From Candidatus Planktophila sp. (GTDB taxonomy: Bacteria; Actinomycetota; Actinomycetes; Nanopelagicales; Nanopelagicaceae): DNA of 15,346 nucleotides. Under the pieces are notes generated by a model that saw only the letters and a list, made by a program, of their open reading frames with translations, made no database searches and was not told the DNA's origin. A program made the position numbers and the translations under genes. This document shows positions 1 through 9,950 of this stretch, one piece after another. The stretch's first letter is position 1. Each line of letters begins with the position of its first letter. Location of the stretch: assembly GCA_030832135.1 (NCBI GenBank), contig JAURJS010000080.1:1-15346 (forward strand), in the 5' to 3' direction.

Positions 1-1755
1 GATTACAGTCGCGAGAAGTACGAGGCCTATATGCGTGAGACTCCATGTCCTGCATGTAAGGGAGCGCGTCTTAAGCCAGAGGTGCTCGCGGTAACAATCG
101 GTGGTAAATCAATCGCTGAGGTCTGTCTCCTCTCTATCGATGATTGCGCAACGTTCCTTAGGGGGATTGAGCTCAATGCACGTGAGGCGCAGATTGCTGA
201 ACGAGTGATGAAGGAGGTCCATGCACGTCTTGGATTTTTGCTCGATGTTGGTCTTGACTACCTCTCCTTAGATCGCCCTGCTGCAACTCTTTCAGGTGGT
301 GAGGCGCAACGTATACGCCTTGCGACTCAGATTGGTTCTGGCCTTGTAGGGGTTCTCTATGTATTGGATGAGCCGAGTATCGGATTACATCAACGCGATA
401 ACCGTCGCTTAATTGATACCTTGACTCGTCTTCGCAATCTCGGCAATACCTTGATTGTGGTTGAGCACGATGAAGAGACGATTCGCACCGCTGATTGGAT
501 TGTTGATATTGGTCCTGGTGCCGGTGAGCATGGTGGCCACGTGGTCGTCTCTGGTTCCTATGAGGATCTTATTAACTCGAAAGAATCCATTACAGGTGCA
601 TACCTCTCAGGTCGACGCTCAATTGAGATTCCTAGTGAACGCAGAGCGATTGATCCAAAGCGTAAGTTGGTAATCAAAGGTGCGAAGGAGAATAACCTCA
701 AAGATATCGAGGTTGAGATTCCGCTGGGACTATTTGTCTCCGTCACCGGAGTCTCAGGCTCTGGTAAATCAACGTTGGTCAATGACATCCTCTATACAAC
801 TCTTGCTAACAAGCTCAATGGTGCGCGACTAGTTCCTGGTCGTCACCGAACAGTTACAGGTATCGATCAACTCGATAAGGTCGTGCATGTTGATCAATCA
901 CCTATTGGTCGCACCCCTCGCTCAAACCCAGCTACCTATACCGGCGTCTTTGACAAAGTTCGCGCTCTCTTTGCGGAGACTTCTGAGGCTAAGGTGCGCG
1001 GTTATCAGCAAGGTCGCTTCTCCTTCAACGTCAAGGGCGGTCGCTGCGAGAACTGTTCCGGAGATGGAACTATCACGATTGAGATGAACTTCTTGCCTGA
1101 TGTCTATGTGCCATGCGAAGTCTGTCATGGAGCTAGATATAACCGTGAGACGTTGGAGGTCCATTACAAGGGCAAGACCATCGCACAGGTACTCGATATG
1201 CCGATTGAGATCGCCCATGAATTCTTCGAATCAGTGCCTACGATCGCCCGCTATCTCAAGACTCTCTGCGATGTCGGCCTTGGCTATGTGCGACTTGGAC
1301 AATCAGCGCCTACTCTCTCTGGTGGTGAGGCGCAACGCGTCAAGCTCGCTACCGAGCTGCAGCGTCGTTCAACGGGGCGCACTATCTATGTTCTCGATGA
1401 GCCAACGACCGGTCTTCACTTTGAAGATGTCAATAAGTTGTTAGGTGTTTTGAAGCGCCTGGTTGAAACGGGAAATACAGTCGTTGTCATCGAACATAAT
1501 CTCGATGTCATCAAATCTTCTGATTGGGTTATTGATATGGGCCCAGAAGGTGGTTTCCGTGGCGGAACTGTTGTTGCAGAAGGAACTCCAGAGGAAGTTG
1601 CGAAGGTGAAGGAGAGTTACACTGGACAATTCCTGGCAGAACTTCTTGCTAACAATCGCGCCCAGACATCTACGAAGAGCGCTACTTCCGTGAAGGCAGT
1701 TGCTGCCAAGAAAGCTGCTCCGGCGAAGAAGAGCGCTGCGGTTAAGAAGAGCTAG
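1..1755 (+). CDS. uvrA: UvrA, excinuclease ABC subunit A (5'-truncated by window)
   Basis: UvrA is the damage-sensing ATPase of nucleotide excision repair; as a dimer it loads UvrB on damaged DNA in the cytoplasm. The frame is open from base 1, so the ATG at 31 is internal; 584 C-terminal residues of a roughly 950-residue protein are present. In window residues: a CPAC motif near 16-19; the first ABC signature LSGGEAQR near 97 followed by a Walker B/D-loop ([11 protein letters not shown]); the second Walker [10 protein letters not shown] at 250-258; the C-terminal zinc finger C349-x2-C352-x19-C372-x2-C375; and a second LSGGEAQR near 440 with [10 protein letters not shown]. The last 34 residues form a Lys/Ala-rich tail with no acidic residue. 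The stop lies 2 bases before uvrC, so co-transcription is likely. Identity is very secure. Confidence 0.98.
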   Translation, partial: DYSREKYEAYMRETPCPACKGARLKPEVLAVTIGGKSIAEVCLLSIDDCATFLRGIELNAREAQIAERVMKEVHARLGFLLDVGLDYLSLDRPAATLSGGEAQRIRLATQIGSGLVGVLYVLDEPSIGLHQRDNRRLIDTLTRLRNLGNTLIVVEHDEETIRTADWIVDIGPGAGEHGGHVVVSGSYEDLINSKESITGAYLSGRRSIEIPSERRAIDPKRKLVIKGAKENNLKDIEVEIPLGLFVSVTGVSGSGKSTLVNDILYTTLANKLNGARLVPGRHRTVTGIDQLDKVVHVDQSPIGRTPRSNPATYTGVFDKVRALFAETSEAKVRGYQQGRFSFNVKGGRCENCSGDGTITIEMNFLPDVYVPCEVCHGARYNRETLEVHYKGKTIAQVLDMPIEIAHEFFESVPTIARYLKTLCDVGLGYVRLGQSAPTLSGGEAQRVKLATELQRRSTGRTIYVLDEPTTGLHFEDVNKLLGVLKRLVETGNTVVVIEHNLDVIKSSDWVIDMGPEGGFRGGTVVAEGTPEEVAKVKESYTGQFLAELLANNRAQTSTKSATSVKAVAAKKAAPAKKSAAVKKS

Positions 1756-1757
1756 CG

Positions 1758-3674
1758 ATGGCAGATCCAGCCAGCTATCGCCCCTCCGATATTCCGGAGG
1801 AGCCCGGGGTTTACCGTTTCTATAACAAGAGCGATAAGGTCATTTACGTTGGCAAGGCGAAGAATTTGAAGAATCGCCTGAGTTCTTACTTTGGATCCAA
1901 CCTCGCCCAGAAGACTTATCGAATGGTCCATGAGGCGGTCCGAGTCGATTGGACCATCGTCAATACTGAACTGGAAGCTCTGGCGCTCGAGTTCTCTTGG
2001 ATCAAGCAGTATCACCCAACATATAACGTTCAATTTAAGGATGATAAGTCTTACCCATATTTAGCGATCTCATTGGAGGATGAATTTCCTCGCATCTTTA
2101 TCACTCGAAAAGAGAAGCGCTCTGGACTTAAATACTTTGGTCCCTATACAAATGCATGGGCACTGCGAAATACCTATGAAGTTCTCCTCAAGGTCTTTCC
2201 GGTTCGTTCGTGTAGCGCTGGGAATTTTCAACGGGCACAACGCTCTAAGAGACAGTGCCTACTCGGTGATATCGGAAAGTGTGCCGCACCTTGCGTGGGG
2301 TGGGTGACGCCAGAGGAACATAAAGAGATTGCACACAAGCTCGATGCCTTTATGGAGGCGGGGATGGAAGATCTCGTTCCCACGATGAGAAGCGAGATGG
2401 AGCTAGCATCGCAGCGTGAGGAGTTTGAACGTGCTGCGAGAATCCGAGATCAGATTGAATCCTTTGAAAAGGCGCAACGTTCAACACAAGGAAATCTCTC
2501 AGATGATCTGGATGGTGACTTCATCGCTATCCATGAAGAGGGGCTCCATGCCGCAGGATCTATCTTTATGGTTCGCCGTGGTTCCATCAAGGGATCTCGC
2601 TCATGGATTGTCGATCAAGAGCGCACCCTTGAAGGCGATGATCAATATGCATCGCTGCTCTTCTCTATCTATGGTGATGGCACAACCGAGATTCCTTCAG
2701 TAATTCATATCAATGGCGAACCGGCAGATCGTGAGGCGCTGGGGGAGTGGCTTAGCTCTCTCGCTAATCGAAAGGTAACTATCAAGGTTCCACAACGTGG
2801 CGAGAAGGTTGAACTACTAGAGACAGTTGAGCGAAATGCTCACTACGCCCTTGTTCAATTTATGAGCAAGCGGGCAACGGATGCGGCAGTTTCAGGTAAA
2901 GCTCTCATCGAGATTGAAGAGCTATTAGAGCTACCTCGAACCCCACTACGTATTGAGTGTTACGACATTTCAAATATCTCCGGCACCTCGGTAGTTGCCT
3001 CGATGGTCGTCTTTGAAGATGGGCTAGCAAAGAAGAGTGAGTATCGACGCTTTGCCATCGATACAACAACAGCGACCGATGATACCCGCGCGATGCATCA
3101 AGTTATTACTCGACGTATGAAGCGACTTATTGCAGATCGACAGGTCAACCATAGTGAGGTTGCAGAAACTGGCGGAAAGCTCTCCAAGTTTGCATACCCG
3201 CCACAGCTAATCGTTGTTGATGGCGGTGCTCCACAAGTTGCAGCAGCTCAACGCGCCCTTGATGAGTTAGGCATTACCGATATCGCACTCGTAGGTTTAG
3301 CAAAGAGGCTGGAAGAGGTCTGGCTTCCTAACTCCATCGACCCATTAATTCTCCCGCGCACAAGTGAGGGGATGTATCTCATGCAGCGTATTCGAGATGA
3401 GGCCCATAGATTTGCCATCACCTTCCATCGCAGCAAGCGCTCCAAGGTGATGCTGGAATCGCTCCTCGATGAGATCCCACAGCTAGGTGAATCACGACGA
3501 ACCGCACTTCTCGATCGCTTCGGTTCGGTCTCAGCGATACGTAAGGCGACTCTTGCCGAACTCGAGACCACACCAGGAATCGGATCGACAATTGCTGGGG
3601 TCATTTACTCTCATCTCGAACGCTTGAAGACCCCTGCAGTTGATATGGAGACAGGCGAGATTCTCTCGCCGTGA
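1758..3674 (+). CDS. uvrC: UvrC, excinuclease ABC subunit C
   Basis: UvrC makes both incisions around a lesion after UvrA/UvrB recognition. Length is 638 residues, normal for the family. The N-terminal GIY-YIG nuclease shows GVY (17-19), IYVGKAKNLKNR (29-40, with Y30, K33 and R40) and a catalytic-type Glu at 78. A Cys-rich segment (CLLGDIGKCAAPC) follows, then a UVR (UvrB-binding) motif around 200-240. The C-terminal RNase H-like nuclease has C401-Y-D403-IS, D488 in VVDGG and R546-DEAH550. A helix-hairpin-helix pair occupies the last 60 residues or so (LGESRRTALLDRFGS; LETTPGIGSTIA). The ATG lies 2 bases after the uvrA stop; I see no strong Shine-Dalgarno, so translational coupling is plausible. 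All key residues are intact. Confidence 0.98.
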   Translation: MADPASYRPSDIPEEPGVYRFYNKSDKVIYVGKAKNLKNRLSSYFGSNLAQKTYRMVHEAVRVDWTIVNTELEALALEFSWIKQYHPTYNVQFKDDKSYPYLAISLEDEFPRIFITRKEKRSGLKYFGPYTNAWALRNTYEVLLKVFPVRSCSAGNFQRAQRSKRQCLLGDIGKCAAPCVGWVTPEEHKEIAHKLDAFMEAGMEDLVPTMRSEMELASQREEFERAARIRDQIESFEKAQRSTQGNLSDDLDGDFIAIHEEGLHAAGSIFMVRRGSIKGSRSWIVDQERTLEGDDQYASLLFSIYGDGTTEIPSVIHINGEPADREALGEWLSSLANRKVTIKVPQRGEKVELLETVERNAHYALVQFMSKRATDAAVSGKALIEIEELLELPRTPLRIECYDISNISGTSVVASMVVFEDGLAKKSEYRRFAIDTTTATDDTRAMHQVITRRMKRLIADRQVNHSEVAETGGKLSKFAYPPQLIVVDGGAPQVAAAQRALDELGITDIALVGLAKRLEEVWLPNSIDPLILPRTSEGMYLMQRIRDEAHRFAITFHRSKRSKVMLESLLDEIPQLGESRRTALLDRFGSVSAIRKATLAELETTPGIGSTIAGVIYSHLERLKTPAVDMETGEILSP

Positions 3675-3682
3675 TTGATAAG

Positions 3683-3700
3683 GCCCTTGACTGATAGGGC
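3683..3700 (+). other. Small hairpin in the uvrC-rapZ gap
   Basis: GCCCT (3683-3687) and AGGGC (3696-3700) form a 5-bp perfect stem with an 8-base loop in the 37-base uvrC-rapZ spacer. No T-run follows, so it is not a convincing intrinsic terminator. It ends 11 bases before the rapZ ATG and could affect rapZ translation or mRNA processing. A TTGACT within it resembles a -35 box but has no usable -10 at proper spacing. Confidence 0.3.
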
Positions 3701-3711
3701 AGAATGAGACC

Positions 3712-4578
3712 ATGAGTAATAGAGAGCTCCTGATCCTGACAGGTATGTCTGGCGCCGGTCGTTCCACCGTCGCCCATGCGTTGGAAGATTTAGGGTGGCA
3801 TGTCGTCGATAACCTTCCTCCGGCATTACTTCCCGAGCTCGCAACAGAGATGGAGAAGACTGAATCCTCTGTCGCTGTTGTAGTTGATGTGAGAGGTGGA
3901 AAGTTCTTCGACGCTCTAGCAAGTGCGCTGGAAGCACTTGGCGCTTCAGATATTAAATATCGCCTCCTCTTCCTCGATGCCAGCGATCAAGCCCTGGTGC
4001 AGCGCTTTGAATCAACCAGGCGCCCACATCCCCTCCAATCATCTGACCGTATTGTCGATGGAATTGCACGTGAACGCGCCAAGTTGGAGGACCTTCGCTC
4101 ACAGGCAGATGTGGTTATTGATACCTCCAATCTCAACGTTCACCAATTGGAGAAGCGCACCGCAGAGATATTTGCTGCAGGTATGGCGAAGGCGTTGCGG
4201 ATCAATGTGCTCTCATTTGGCTATAAGTATGGAATCCCGGTCGATGCCGATCTAGTGCTCGATTGTCGCTTCATTCCCAATCCGCATTGGGTGCCTGAGC
4301 TCCGTCCAAAATCGGGTCTCGATGATGCGGTTTATCAGCATGTGCTCGCAAGTGAAGGAGTCAAAGAATTTGTTCGGGCCTATGTCGATGTGGTTGAGAA
4401 GATGATTCCTGGATATCTTCGAGAAGGAAAGAAGTATGTAACGATCGCAATTGGTTGCACCGGAGGTAAGCATCGATCTGTCTCGATTGCTCGCGAGATA
4501 GCATCTCAACTCAACCGTGCTCATGGCGACTTTGAAGTCTCGGCTCATCCATCCCATCGCGATGTTGGTCGTGAATGA
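3712..4578 (+). CDS. rapZ: RapZ/YvcJ-family P-loop nucleotide-binding protein
   Basis: RapZ proteins are P-loop ATP/GTP-binding proteins. In E. coli RapZ is an RNase adaptor that senses glucosamine-6-phosphate; the actinobacterial role is less clear. Length is 288 residues, usual for the family. Walker A is GMSGAGRST (11-19), followed by DNLPP (33-37) and DVRG (59-62). The C-terminal half carries the family blocks FGYKYGIP, LDCRFIPNPHW and GCTGGKHRSVSIA, the small-molecule-binding domain in E. coli RapZ. The ATG at 3712 places the P-loop at the usual distance from the N-terminus; only a weak GAG lies upstream. The stop overlaps the yvcK start (ATGA), indicating tight coupling. Family assignment is secure; the molecular role here is inferred. 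Confidence 0.95.
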   Translation: MSNRELLILTGMSGAGRSTVAHALEDLGWHVVDNLPPALLPELATEMEKTESSVAVVVDVRGGKFFDALASALEALGASDIKYRLLFLDASDQALVQRFESTRRPHPLQSSDRIVDGIARERAKLEDLRSQADVVIDTSNLNVHQLEKRTAEIFAAGMAKALRINVLSFGYKYGIPVDADLVLDCRFIPNPHWVPELRPKSGLDDAVYQHVLASEGVKEFVRAYVDVVEKMIPGYLREGKKYVTIAIGCTGGKHRSVSIAREIASQLNRAHGDFEVSAHPSHRDVGRE

Positions 4579-5525
4579 TTTCTCAACCAAAAGTTGTTGC
4601 ACTCGGTGGCGGACATGGTCTTGCGGCAACTCTTAGAGCACTTCGTTCAATCACTGATCAGATCACTGCAGTTGTGACCGTTGCAGATAATGGAGGCTCC
4701 AGCGGTCGACTTCGTCAAGAGTTTCCCATCATGCCGCCCGGTGATCTCAGGATGGCGCTAGCTGCGCTCTGCGCAGATGATTCATGGGGCCGCGATTGGG
4801 CTGACATCATGCAATATCGCTTTACAAGCGAAGGCCCGCTCAATGGGCATGCTCTTGGAAACCTTTTGTTAGCTGCCCTGTGGGATAGAGATGAAGATGT
4901 CGTGATTGGCCTCGATCGAGTTGGTGCGCTATTAAAAGTTGTTGGTCGCGTTCTACCTATGACAGCAGAGCCGCTCGATATCGAAGCAACATTTCTCAAT
5001 GGTGGAAAATCTATCGATGCGATTGGTCAGGTTGCAGTAGCAACCACCCCGGGTCGTCTCCAAGAGTTGCGATTGAAGCCGGGGAATCCAACGACTCGTC
5101 CTGAAGTGTTGGCAGCGATTGCAGAAGCTGACTGGATAACGATGGGACCTGGTTCTTGGTTCTCCAGCGTTCTTCCACACTTACTTGTTCCATCATTGAG
5201 AGATGCCCTCGTCGCATCACCAGCAAAGAAGATTCTCTTACTCAATCTAGATTCAAATAAAGATCAAGTTGCTGCCGGGGAGTATGCCGGTTATTCCCCG
5301 CTCGAGCATTGCTCCATCCTCCATGACTATGCACCAGAGCTTAACTTCGATCTTGTGGTGGCTGATTCGCATCTCAAGGGACGGCAAGAGCTTGCGCAGT
5401 ATTTGCAGGAACGAGGAAGTGGCTACCTTGAGGCAGATTTACGCGATGAAACTGTGGCTATCCATCATGGAGGTGAGAAATTAGCCTCAACTTTCACTCA
5501 CATTCTCAACGAAATGCTGGTTTGA
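4575..5525 (+). CDS. yvcK: YvcK/CofD-like gluconeogenesis factor
   Basis: YvcK-family proteins bind UDP-sugars and are needed for growth on gluconeogenic carbon and for normal cell-wall synthesis in Bacillus, Listeria and mycobacteria (CuvA). Length is 316 residues. It has the fold's nucleotide-binding GGGHG at 11-15, then [12 protein letters not shown] from 36, [12 protein letters not shown], and [13 protein letters not shown], which are the conserved blocks of the CofD/YvcK superfamily. Start and stop overlap rapZ by four bases (4575-4578), with no separate Shine-Dalgarno visible, so translation is probably coupled to rapZ. Seven bases separate it from whiA. True CofD (F420 synthesis) is the main alternative, but the rapZ-yvcK-whiA context strongly favours YvcK. 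Confidence 0.95.
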   Translation: MISQPKVVALGGGHGLAATLRALRSITDQITAVVTVADNGGSSGRLRQEFPIMPPGDLRMALAALCADDSWGRDWADIMQYRFTSEGPLNGHALGNLLLAALWDRDEDVVIGLDRVGALLKVVGRVLPMTAEPLDIEATFLNGGKSIDAIGQVAVATTPGRLQELRLKPGNPTTRPEVLAAIAEADWITMGPGSWFSSVLPHLLVPSLRDALVASPAKKILLLNLDSNKDQVAAGEYAGYSPLEHCSILHDYAPELNFDLVVADSHLKGRQELAQYLQERGSGYLEADLRDETVAIHHGGEKLASTFTHILNEMLV

Positions 5526-5532
5526 TATCCCC

Positions 5533-6513
5533 ATGGCAATGACAGCTGCGGTCAAGGATGAGTTGAGTCGACTCACTATCACCAAGCCATGCTGCCGCAA
5601 AGCTGAGGTCTCATCCCTGCTTCGTTTCGCTGGAGGGCTCCATATCGCCTCAGGTAAGGTAGTAATCGAGGTCGAGCTCGACACCTCACAATCTGCCCGA
5701 CGTTTGAAGAAAGATATCGCCGACATCTATGGCCATGACTCTGATCTAGCAGTTCTCTCATCGAGCGGACTCCGCAAGGGATCGCGCTATGTTGTTCGAG
5801 TAATTGAATCTGGTGAAGCCCTCGCTCGTCAGACAGGTCTGATTGATGCCAATGGACGTCCCATTCGTGGATTGCCTCCACAAGTTGTTGCAGCAAATGT
5901 CTGTGATGCAGAGGCTGCATGGCGCGGTGCATTTATGGCCCATGGTTCACTGACAGAACCTGGTCGCTCATCCTCACTCGAGATTACCTGTCCTGGACCA
6001 GAGGCTGCCCTTGCATTGGTAGGTGCAGCGCGTCGACTCAATATTGCAGCAAAAGCTCGTGAGGTGCGCGGTGTGGATCGAGTCGTCATTCGTGATGGCG
6101 ATGCGATTGGTTCACTACTGACTCGACTCGGCGCTCACGAGAGCGTCTTAGCCTGGGAAGAGCGCCGTATGCGTCGCGAAGTGCGAGCCACAGCAAATCG
6201 CCTCGCCAATTTTGATGATGCGAATCTTCGTCGATCAGCACGCGCCGCTGTTGCTGCCGCGGCTCGAGTTCAACGTGCGATGGAGATTCTCGGCCCAACG
6301 ATTCCCGATCACCTCAAAGAGGCGGGGGAGTTACGTATCGCTCACGGCCAGGCCTCATTGGAAGAGCTCGGCTCATTGGCCACACCGCCAATGACTAAAG
6401 ATGCGATTGCAGGTCGAATTCGCCGCCTCCTTGCTATGGCCGATAAGAGAGCGGGCGAACTCGGTATTCCAGATACTGAAGCTGGCCTATCTCCTGACCT
6501 CCTAGGAGAGTAA
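5533..6513 (+). CDS. whiA: WhiA, sporulation/cell-division transcription regulator
   Basis: WhiA is a DNA-binding regulator with an N-terminal degenerate LAGLIDADG homing-endonuclease-like fold and a C-terminal helix-turn-helix. In Streptomyces it works with WhiB to switch on division genes; in Bacillus it affects division and chromosome segregation. Length is 326 residues, as expected. The N-terminus [14 protein letters not shown] and the [19 protein letters not shown] block are typical of actinobacterial WhiA. A second LAGLIDADG-like segment lies around GAFMAHGSL, and the C-terminal part ([20 protein letters not shown] onward) carries the HTH. An alternative ATG at codon 3 is possible; I kept the first because the family usually begins this way. 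No clear Shine-Dalgarno precedes it. It ends the first gene run. Confidence 0.97.
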   Translation: MAMTAAVKDELSRLTITKPCCRKAEVSSLLRFAGGLHIASGKVVIEVELDTSQSARRLKKDIADIYGHDSDLAVLSSSGLRKGSRYVVRVIESGEALARQTGLIDANGRPIRGLPPQVVAANVCDAEAAWRGAFMAHGSLTEPGRSSSLEITCPGPEAALALVGAARRLNIAAKAREVRGVDRVVIRDGDAIGSLLTRLGAHESVLAWEERRMRREVRATANRLANFDDANLRRSARAAVAAAARVQRAMEILGPTIPDHLKEAGELRIAHGQASLEELGSLATPPMTKDAIAGRIRRLLAMADKRAGELGIPDTEAGLSPDLLGE

Positions 6514-6522
6514 GTCGCTATA

Positions 6523-6547
6523 ACCGGCCAGTAGGCCTACGGCTGGT
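6523..6547 (+). terminator. Hairpin after whiA, possible weak terminator or leader element
   Basis: ACCGGCC (6523-6529) pairs with GGCTGGT (6541-6547) with one G-T wobble. Inside lies the perfect 10-base palindrome GTAGGCCTAC (6531-6540), with a single A bulge at 6530. The stem begins 10 bases after the whiA stop. It is GC-rich like an intrinsic terminator, but what follows (ATCCTTTGAG) is only weakly T-rich. It may instead be an operator-like inverted repeat just upstream of gap promoter sequence. Confidence 0.4.
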
Positions 6548-6552
6548 ATCCT
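6547..6552 (+). promoter_or_regulatory. Candidate -10 box (TATCCT) for gap
   Basis: TATCCT fits the actinobacterial TAnnnT -10 pattern and would give a leader of about 90 bases before gap. No good -35 lies 16-18 bases upstream, but many actinobacterial promoters rely mainly on the -10. The same TATCCTTT string occurs before secG. A competing candidate is TTGTGG (6571-6576) with TATCTA (6593-6598), spacer 16. I cannot choose between them from sequence alone. Confidence 0.3.
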
Positions 6553-6572
6553 TTGAGCCAAGTCCCAACGTT

Positions 6573-6591
6573 GTGGCGCAAGTAAAGCCAC
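6573..6591 (+). other. Inverted repeat/hairpin in the gap leader
   Basis: GTGGC (6573-6577) and GCCAC (6587-6591) form a perfect 5-bp stem with a 9-base A-rich loop, 57 bases before the gap ATG. If the upstream TATCCT promoter is used it lies in the 5' UTR; if the TTGTGG/TATCTA promoter is used it lies between -35 and -10 and would be an operator-like repeat. It is too short to be sure of function. Confidence 0.3.
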
Positions 6592-6633
6592 CTATCTATT
6601 TATGGGCTTATTAACGGTAAATCACCTTTCTAA

Positions 6634-7647
<1,014 letters not shown>

Positions 7648-7651
7648 TTTA

Positions 7652-8839
7652 ATGACTACTTTGAACGAACTAGATGTGCAGGGTAAGAGCGTATTTCTCC
7701 GTTGTGATCTTAACGTTCCTTTGAAAGAAGGAAAGATCACAGATGATGGACGTATTCGCGCTTCACTTCCCACAATCAACGCGCTCCTTGAAAAAGGTGC
7801 ATCACTCGTTATTGCTGCACATCTAGGTCGTCCAAAGGGTGAGGCAAAGCCTGAGCTTTCATTGGCACCTATTGCACTCCGACTCTCAGAGTTACTCGGT
7901 AAGCCGGTGACGTTCGCTGGTGCAATCACAGGCTCAGATGTCACAGCAGCTGCCGAAGCGCTAGCTCCAGGAGAAGTTCTACTCCTTGAAAATATTCGAT
8001 TTAGCGCCGCAGAGACATCGAAGGAAGAGTCAGAGCGCGCAGCCTTCGCGGCAGAGCTCGCAACTCTTGCAGATGTTTATGTAGGAGATGGTTTTGGTGC
8101 TGTGCACCGTAAACATGCATCAGTATTTGATCTTCCAAAGCTCCTTCCGCATGCAGCAGGAACTCTCGTTGCTGCTGAAGTTGAAGTTTTGAAGAAGCTC
8201 ACCACAGAGCCAGCTCGCCCATATGGCGTTGTTCTTGGTGGCGCAAAGGTCTCTGACAAGCTTGGTGTGATCTCTAACTTGCTCGGCAAGGTTGACGTCA
8301 TGGCAATTGGTGGAGGAATGGTCTTTACCTTCCTTGCAGCTCAAGGACATGAAATCGGCAAGTCACTCGTTGAAGCAGAGATGCTCGACACCGTTCGCGG
8401 TTTAATCAAGGAGGCATCCGATAAGGGTGTTCGCCTGGTGCTTCCAACAGATATCGTCGTAGCTCCCGCATTTGCAGCTGATTCTCCAGCGACAATCGTT
8501 GCGGCAGATGCAATCCCAGCAGATCAGATGGGCCTTGATATCGGACCAGATTCTGCTGCAGCTTTTGCAACAGCGATTCGTGAATGTAAGACAGTATTTT
8601 GGAATGGCCCCATGGGCGTCTTTGAATTTGCAGCCTTCTCTAATGGAACCAAGGTAGTTGCTCAGGCGCTCACTGAAGTTTCGGGAATCTCCGTAGTAGG
8701 TGGTGGCGATTCAGCTGCTGCTGTTCGAGCACTTGGCTTTAAGGATGACCAATTCGGTTACATCTCAACCGGTGGAGGAGCCTCACTTGAATACCTCGAG
8801 GGTAAAGAGCTACCAGGCCTTAAGGCGCTCGATCTCTAA
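7652..8839 (+). CDS. pgk: Phosphoglycerate kinase
   Basis: Pgk transfers the acyl phosphate of 1,3-bisphosphoglycerate to ADP, the first ATP-yielding step of lower glycolysis. Length is 395 residues, normal. The N-terminal substrate domain begins with the signature R17-C-D19-L-N21-VPL and has HLGRPKG and a [13 protein letters not shown] block. The C-terminal nucleotide domain shows [33 protein letters not shown] and the terminal GGGDSAAAV phosphate loop. The ATG is 4 bases after the gap stop. The only upstream purine run (AGGAAAG from 7632) is rather distant, so coupling to gap is likely. It shares the A-ending codon preference of gap. Confidence 0.98.
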   Translation: MTTLNELDVQGKSVFLRCDLNVPLKEGKITDDGRIRASLPTINALLEKGASLVIAAHLGRPKGEAKPELSLAPIALRLSELLGKPVTFAGAITGSDVTAAAEALAPGEVLLLENIRFSAAETSKEESERAAFAAELATLADVYVGDGFGAVHRKHASVFDLPKLLPHAAGTLVAAEVEVLKKLTTEPARPYGVVLGGAKVSDKLGVISNLLGKVDVMAIGGGMVFTFLAAQGHEIGKSLVEAEMLDTVRGLIKEASDKGVRLVLPTDIVVAPAFAADSPATIVAADAIPADQMGLDIGPDSAAAFATAIRECKTVFWNGPMGVFEFAAFSNGTKVVAQALTEVSGISVVGGGDSAAAVRALGFKDDQFGYISTGGGASLEYLEGKELPGLKALDL

Positions 8840-8870
8840 TTTATTTTAAACTTTCATCAACACTGAACTG

Positions 8871-8876
8871 AAGGAG
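8871..8876 (+). promoter_or_regulatory. Strong Shine-Dalgarno for tpiA
   Basis: AAGGAG lies 6 bases before the tpiA ATG, close to ideal, within a 43-base AT-rich spacer (8840-8882). The spacer shows no convincing terminator or complete promoter, so tpiA is probably read with gap-pgk but translated independently. Confidence 0.8.
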
Positions 8877-8882
8877 TAAGAA

Positions 8883-9659
8883 ATGCGTAAGCCACTTATG
8901 GCAGGTAACTGGAAGATGAACCTCAATCACCTTGAGGCGATTGCAGTTGCACAGAAGCTTGTCTACTCACTCAGCGATGCCGATTATGATGCAGTCGATG
9001 TCGCAGTCATCCCACCTTTTACCGACATTCGTTCAATTCAAACGATGGTTGATGGAGATCGCCTCCGCCTTCAATACGGAGCACAAGATCTCTCGCCAGA
9101 GTCATCGGGCGCATTTACCGGAGATATCTCAGGTTCTATGTTGGCAAAGCTTGGCTGCACCTTTGTGGTTATCGGCCACTCAGAGCGCCGTGCAATCCAC
9201 AGTGAAGATGATGCTCTCGTCAATCGCAAGATTAAGGCGGCACTTGCCAATGAACTCACTCCAATCTTCTGCGTCGGAGAAGAGCTCGCAATCCGCGAAT
9301 CAGGAACTCATGTCTCGCATGTCATCCGCCAGGTGCGTGCAGGTCTAGAGGGCTTCACCAAGCCAGAGCTGAAGAAGATTGTTATCGCCTATGAGCCAGT
9401 CTGGGCTATCGGCACCGGAAAGACTGCAACACCTGAAGATGCCCAAGAGGTCTGCGCAGCAATCCGCGAGGAGATCGAGCAGATCGGTTCATCAGAGATC
9501 GCATCAAATATGCGCATCCTTTACGGTGGCTCTGTGAAGTCATCGAATATCGTCGAAATTATGAAGCAGAGCGATGTCGATGGCGCCCTTATCGGGGGAG
9601 CGAGCCTAGATCCTGAAGAATTGGCGAAAATTGCCAAGTTCTACGCCGTTGCCGAGTAA
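8883..9659 (+). CDS. tpiA: Triose-phosphate isomerase
   Basis: TpiA interconverts dihydroxyacetone phosphate and glyceraldehyde-3-phosphate; it acts as a cytoplasmic dimeric TIM barrel feeding Gap. Length is 258 residues. Catalytic residues are all present: Lys11 in AGNWKMN, His99 in IGHSERR, and Glu171 in [11 protein letters not shown]. The phosphate-binding YGGSVKSSN and GALIGGASL loops lie near the C-terminus. The start is supported by an AAGGAG 6 bases upstream. It is third in the gap-pgk-tpiA glycolytic run, the usual actinobacterial order. Confidence 0.98.
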   Translation: MRKPLMAGNWKMNLNHLEAIAVAQKLVYSLSDADYDAVDVAVIPPFTDIRSIQTMVDGDRLRLQYGAQDLSPESSGAFTGDISGSMLAKLGCTFVVIGHSERRAIHSEDDALVNRKIKAALANELTPIFCVGEELAIRESGTHVSHVIRQVRAGLEGFTKPELKKIVIAYEPVWAIGTGKTATPEDAQEVCAAIREEIEQIGSSEIASNMRILYGGSVKSSNIVEIMKQSDVDGALIGGASLDPEELAKIAKFYAVAE

Positions 9660-9680
9660 CTTGCCCGCCTCTTTATTCGC

Positions 9681-9686
9681 TATCCT
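9681..9686 (+). promoter_or_regulatory. Candidate -10 box (TATCCT) for secG-rbpA
   Basis: TATCCT in the 57-base tpiA-secG spacer fits TAnnnT and would give a start point near 9693, leaving a short leader that contains the secG ribosome site. No clear -35 is visible. The same TATCCTTT string lies upstream of gap. Confidence 0.25.
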
Positions 9687-9704
9687 TTCCGCCTGAAACC
9701 TTTT

Positions 9705-9710
9705 AAGGAG
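9705..9710 (+). promoter_or_regulatory. Shine-Dalgarno fixing the GTG start of secG
   Basis: AAGGAG ends 6 bases before the GTG at 9717. This spacing and the lack of an upstream in-frame ATG in the spacer make GTG the start of the short secG gene. Confidence 0.75.
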
Positions 9711-9716
9711 TAATTC

Positions 9717-9947
9717 GTGGCTTTAGCACTATCAATCTTTCTCGTGATCACCAGCCTCTTGATGATCCTTCTCGTCCTCCTTCACAAGGGAAAGGGAGCT
9801 GGCCTCTCTGATCTCTTCGGCGGCGGAATCTCATCAAACTACGGCGGCTCCTCTGTCGTTGAGCGCAACCTCGATCGCATCACTATCGTCGTTGGCGGTC
9901 TCTGGTTCGCAGGCGTCGTTGGCCTCTCACTCGTTTTGAAGGGTTAA
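9717..9947 (+). CDS. secG: SecG, preprotein translocase subunit
   Basis: SecG is a small membrane subunit that stimulates SecYEG-dependent protein export. The product is 76 residues with two hydrophobic helices, about 2-21 and 52-74. They flank the conserved cytoplasmic loop HKGKGAGLSDLFGGG and a following SSNYGGSS segment, which are the family hallmarks. It starts with GTG. It sits between tpiA and rbpA, the standard actinobacterial position, and its stop is 3 bases before rbpA, so the two share a transcript. Confidence 0.95.
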   Translation: MALALSIFLVITSLLMILLVLLHKGKGAGLSDLFGGGISSNYGGSSVVERNLDRITIVVGGLWFAGVVGLSLVLKG

Positions 9948-9950
9948 TCC

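Noticed and set aside
31..33. ATG at 31 as the start of uvrA
   Set aside because: The same frame is open back to base 1 with UvrA-like sequence, and the protein would lack about 40% of its usual length; the gene continues upstream of the window.
922..1218. Minus-strand 98-codon open frame inside uvrA
   Set aside because: It is a shadow of the conserved UvrA zinc-finger region, with no ribosome site or recognisable domain.
3688..3693. TTGACT as a -35 box for rapZ
   Set aside because: No TAnnnT lies 16-18 bases downstream before the rapZ start; the next similar string is inside the rapZ coding sequence, which would cut off the N-terminus.
7652..7654. Possible frameshift or late start in pgk because of weak ribosome site
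   Set aside because: The frame begins with the normal Pgk N-terminus and the RCDLNVPL motif at the expected position, so the ATG four bases after gap is right.
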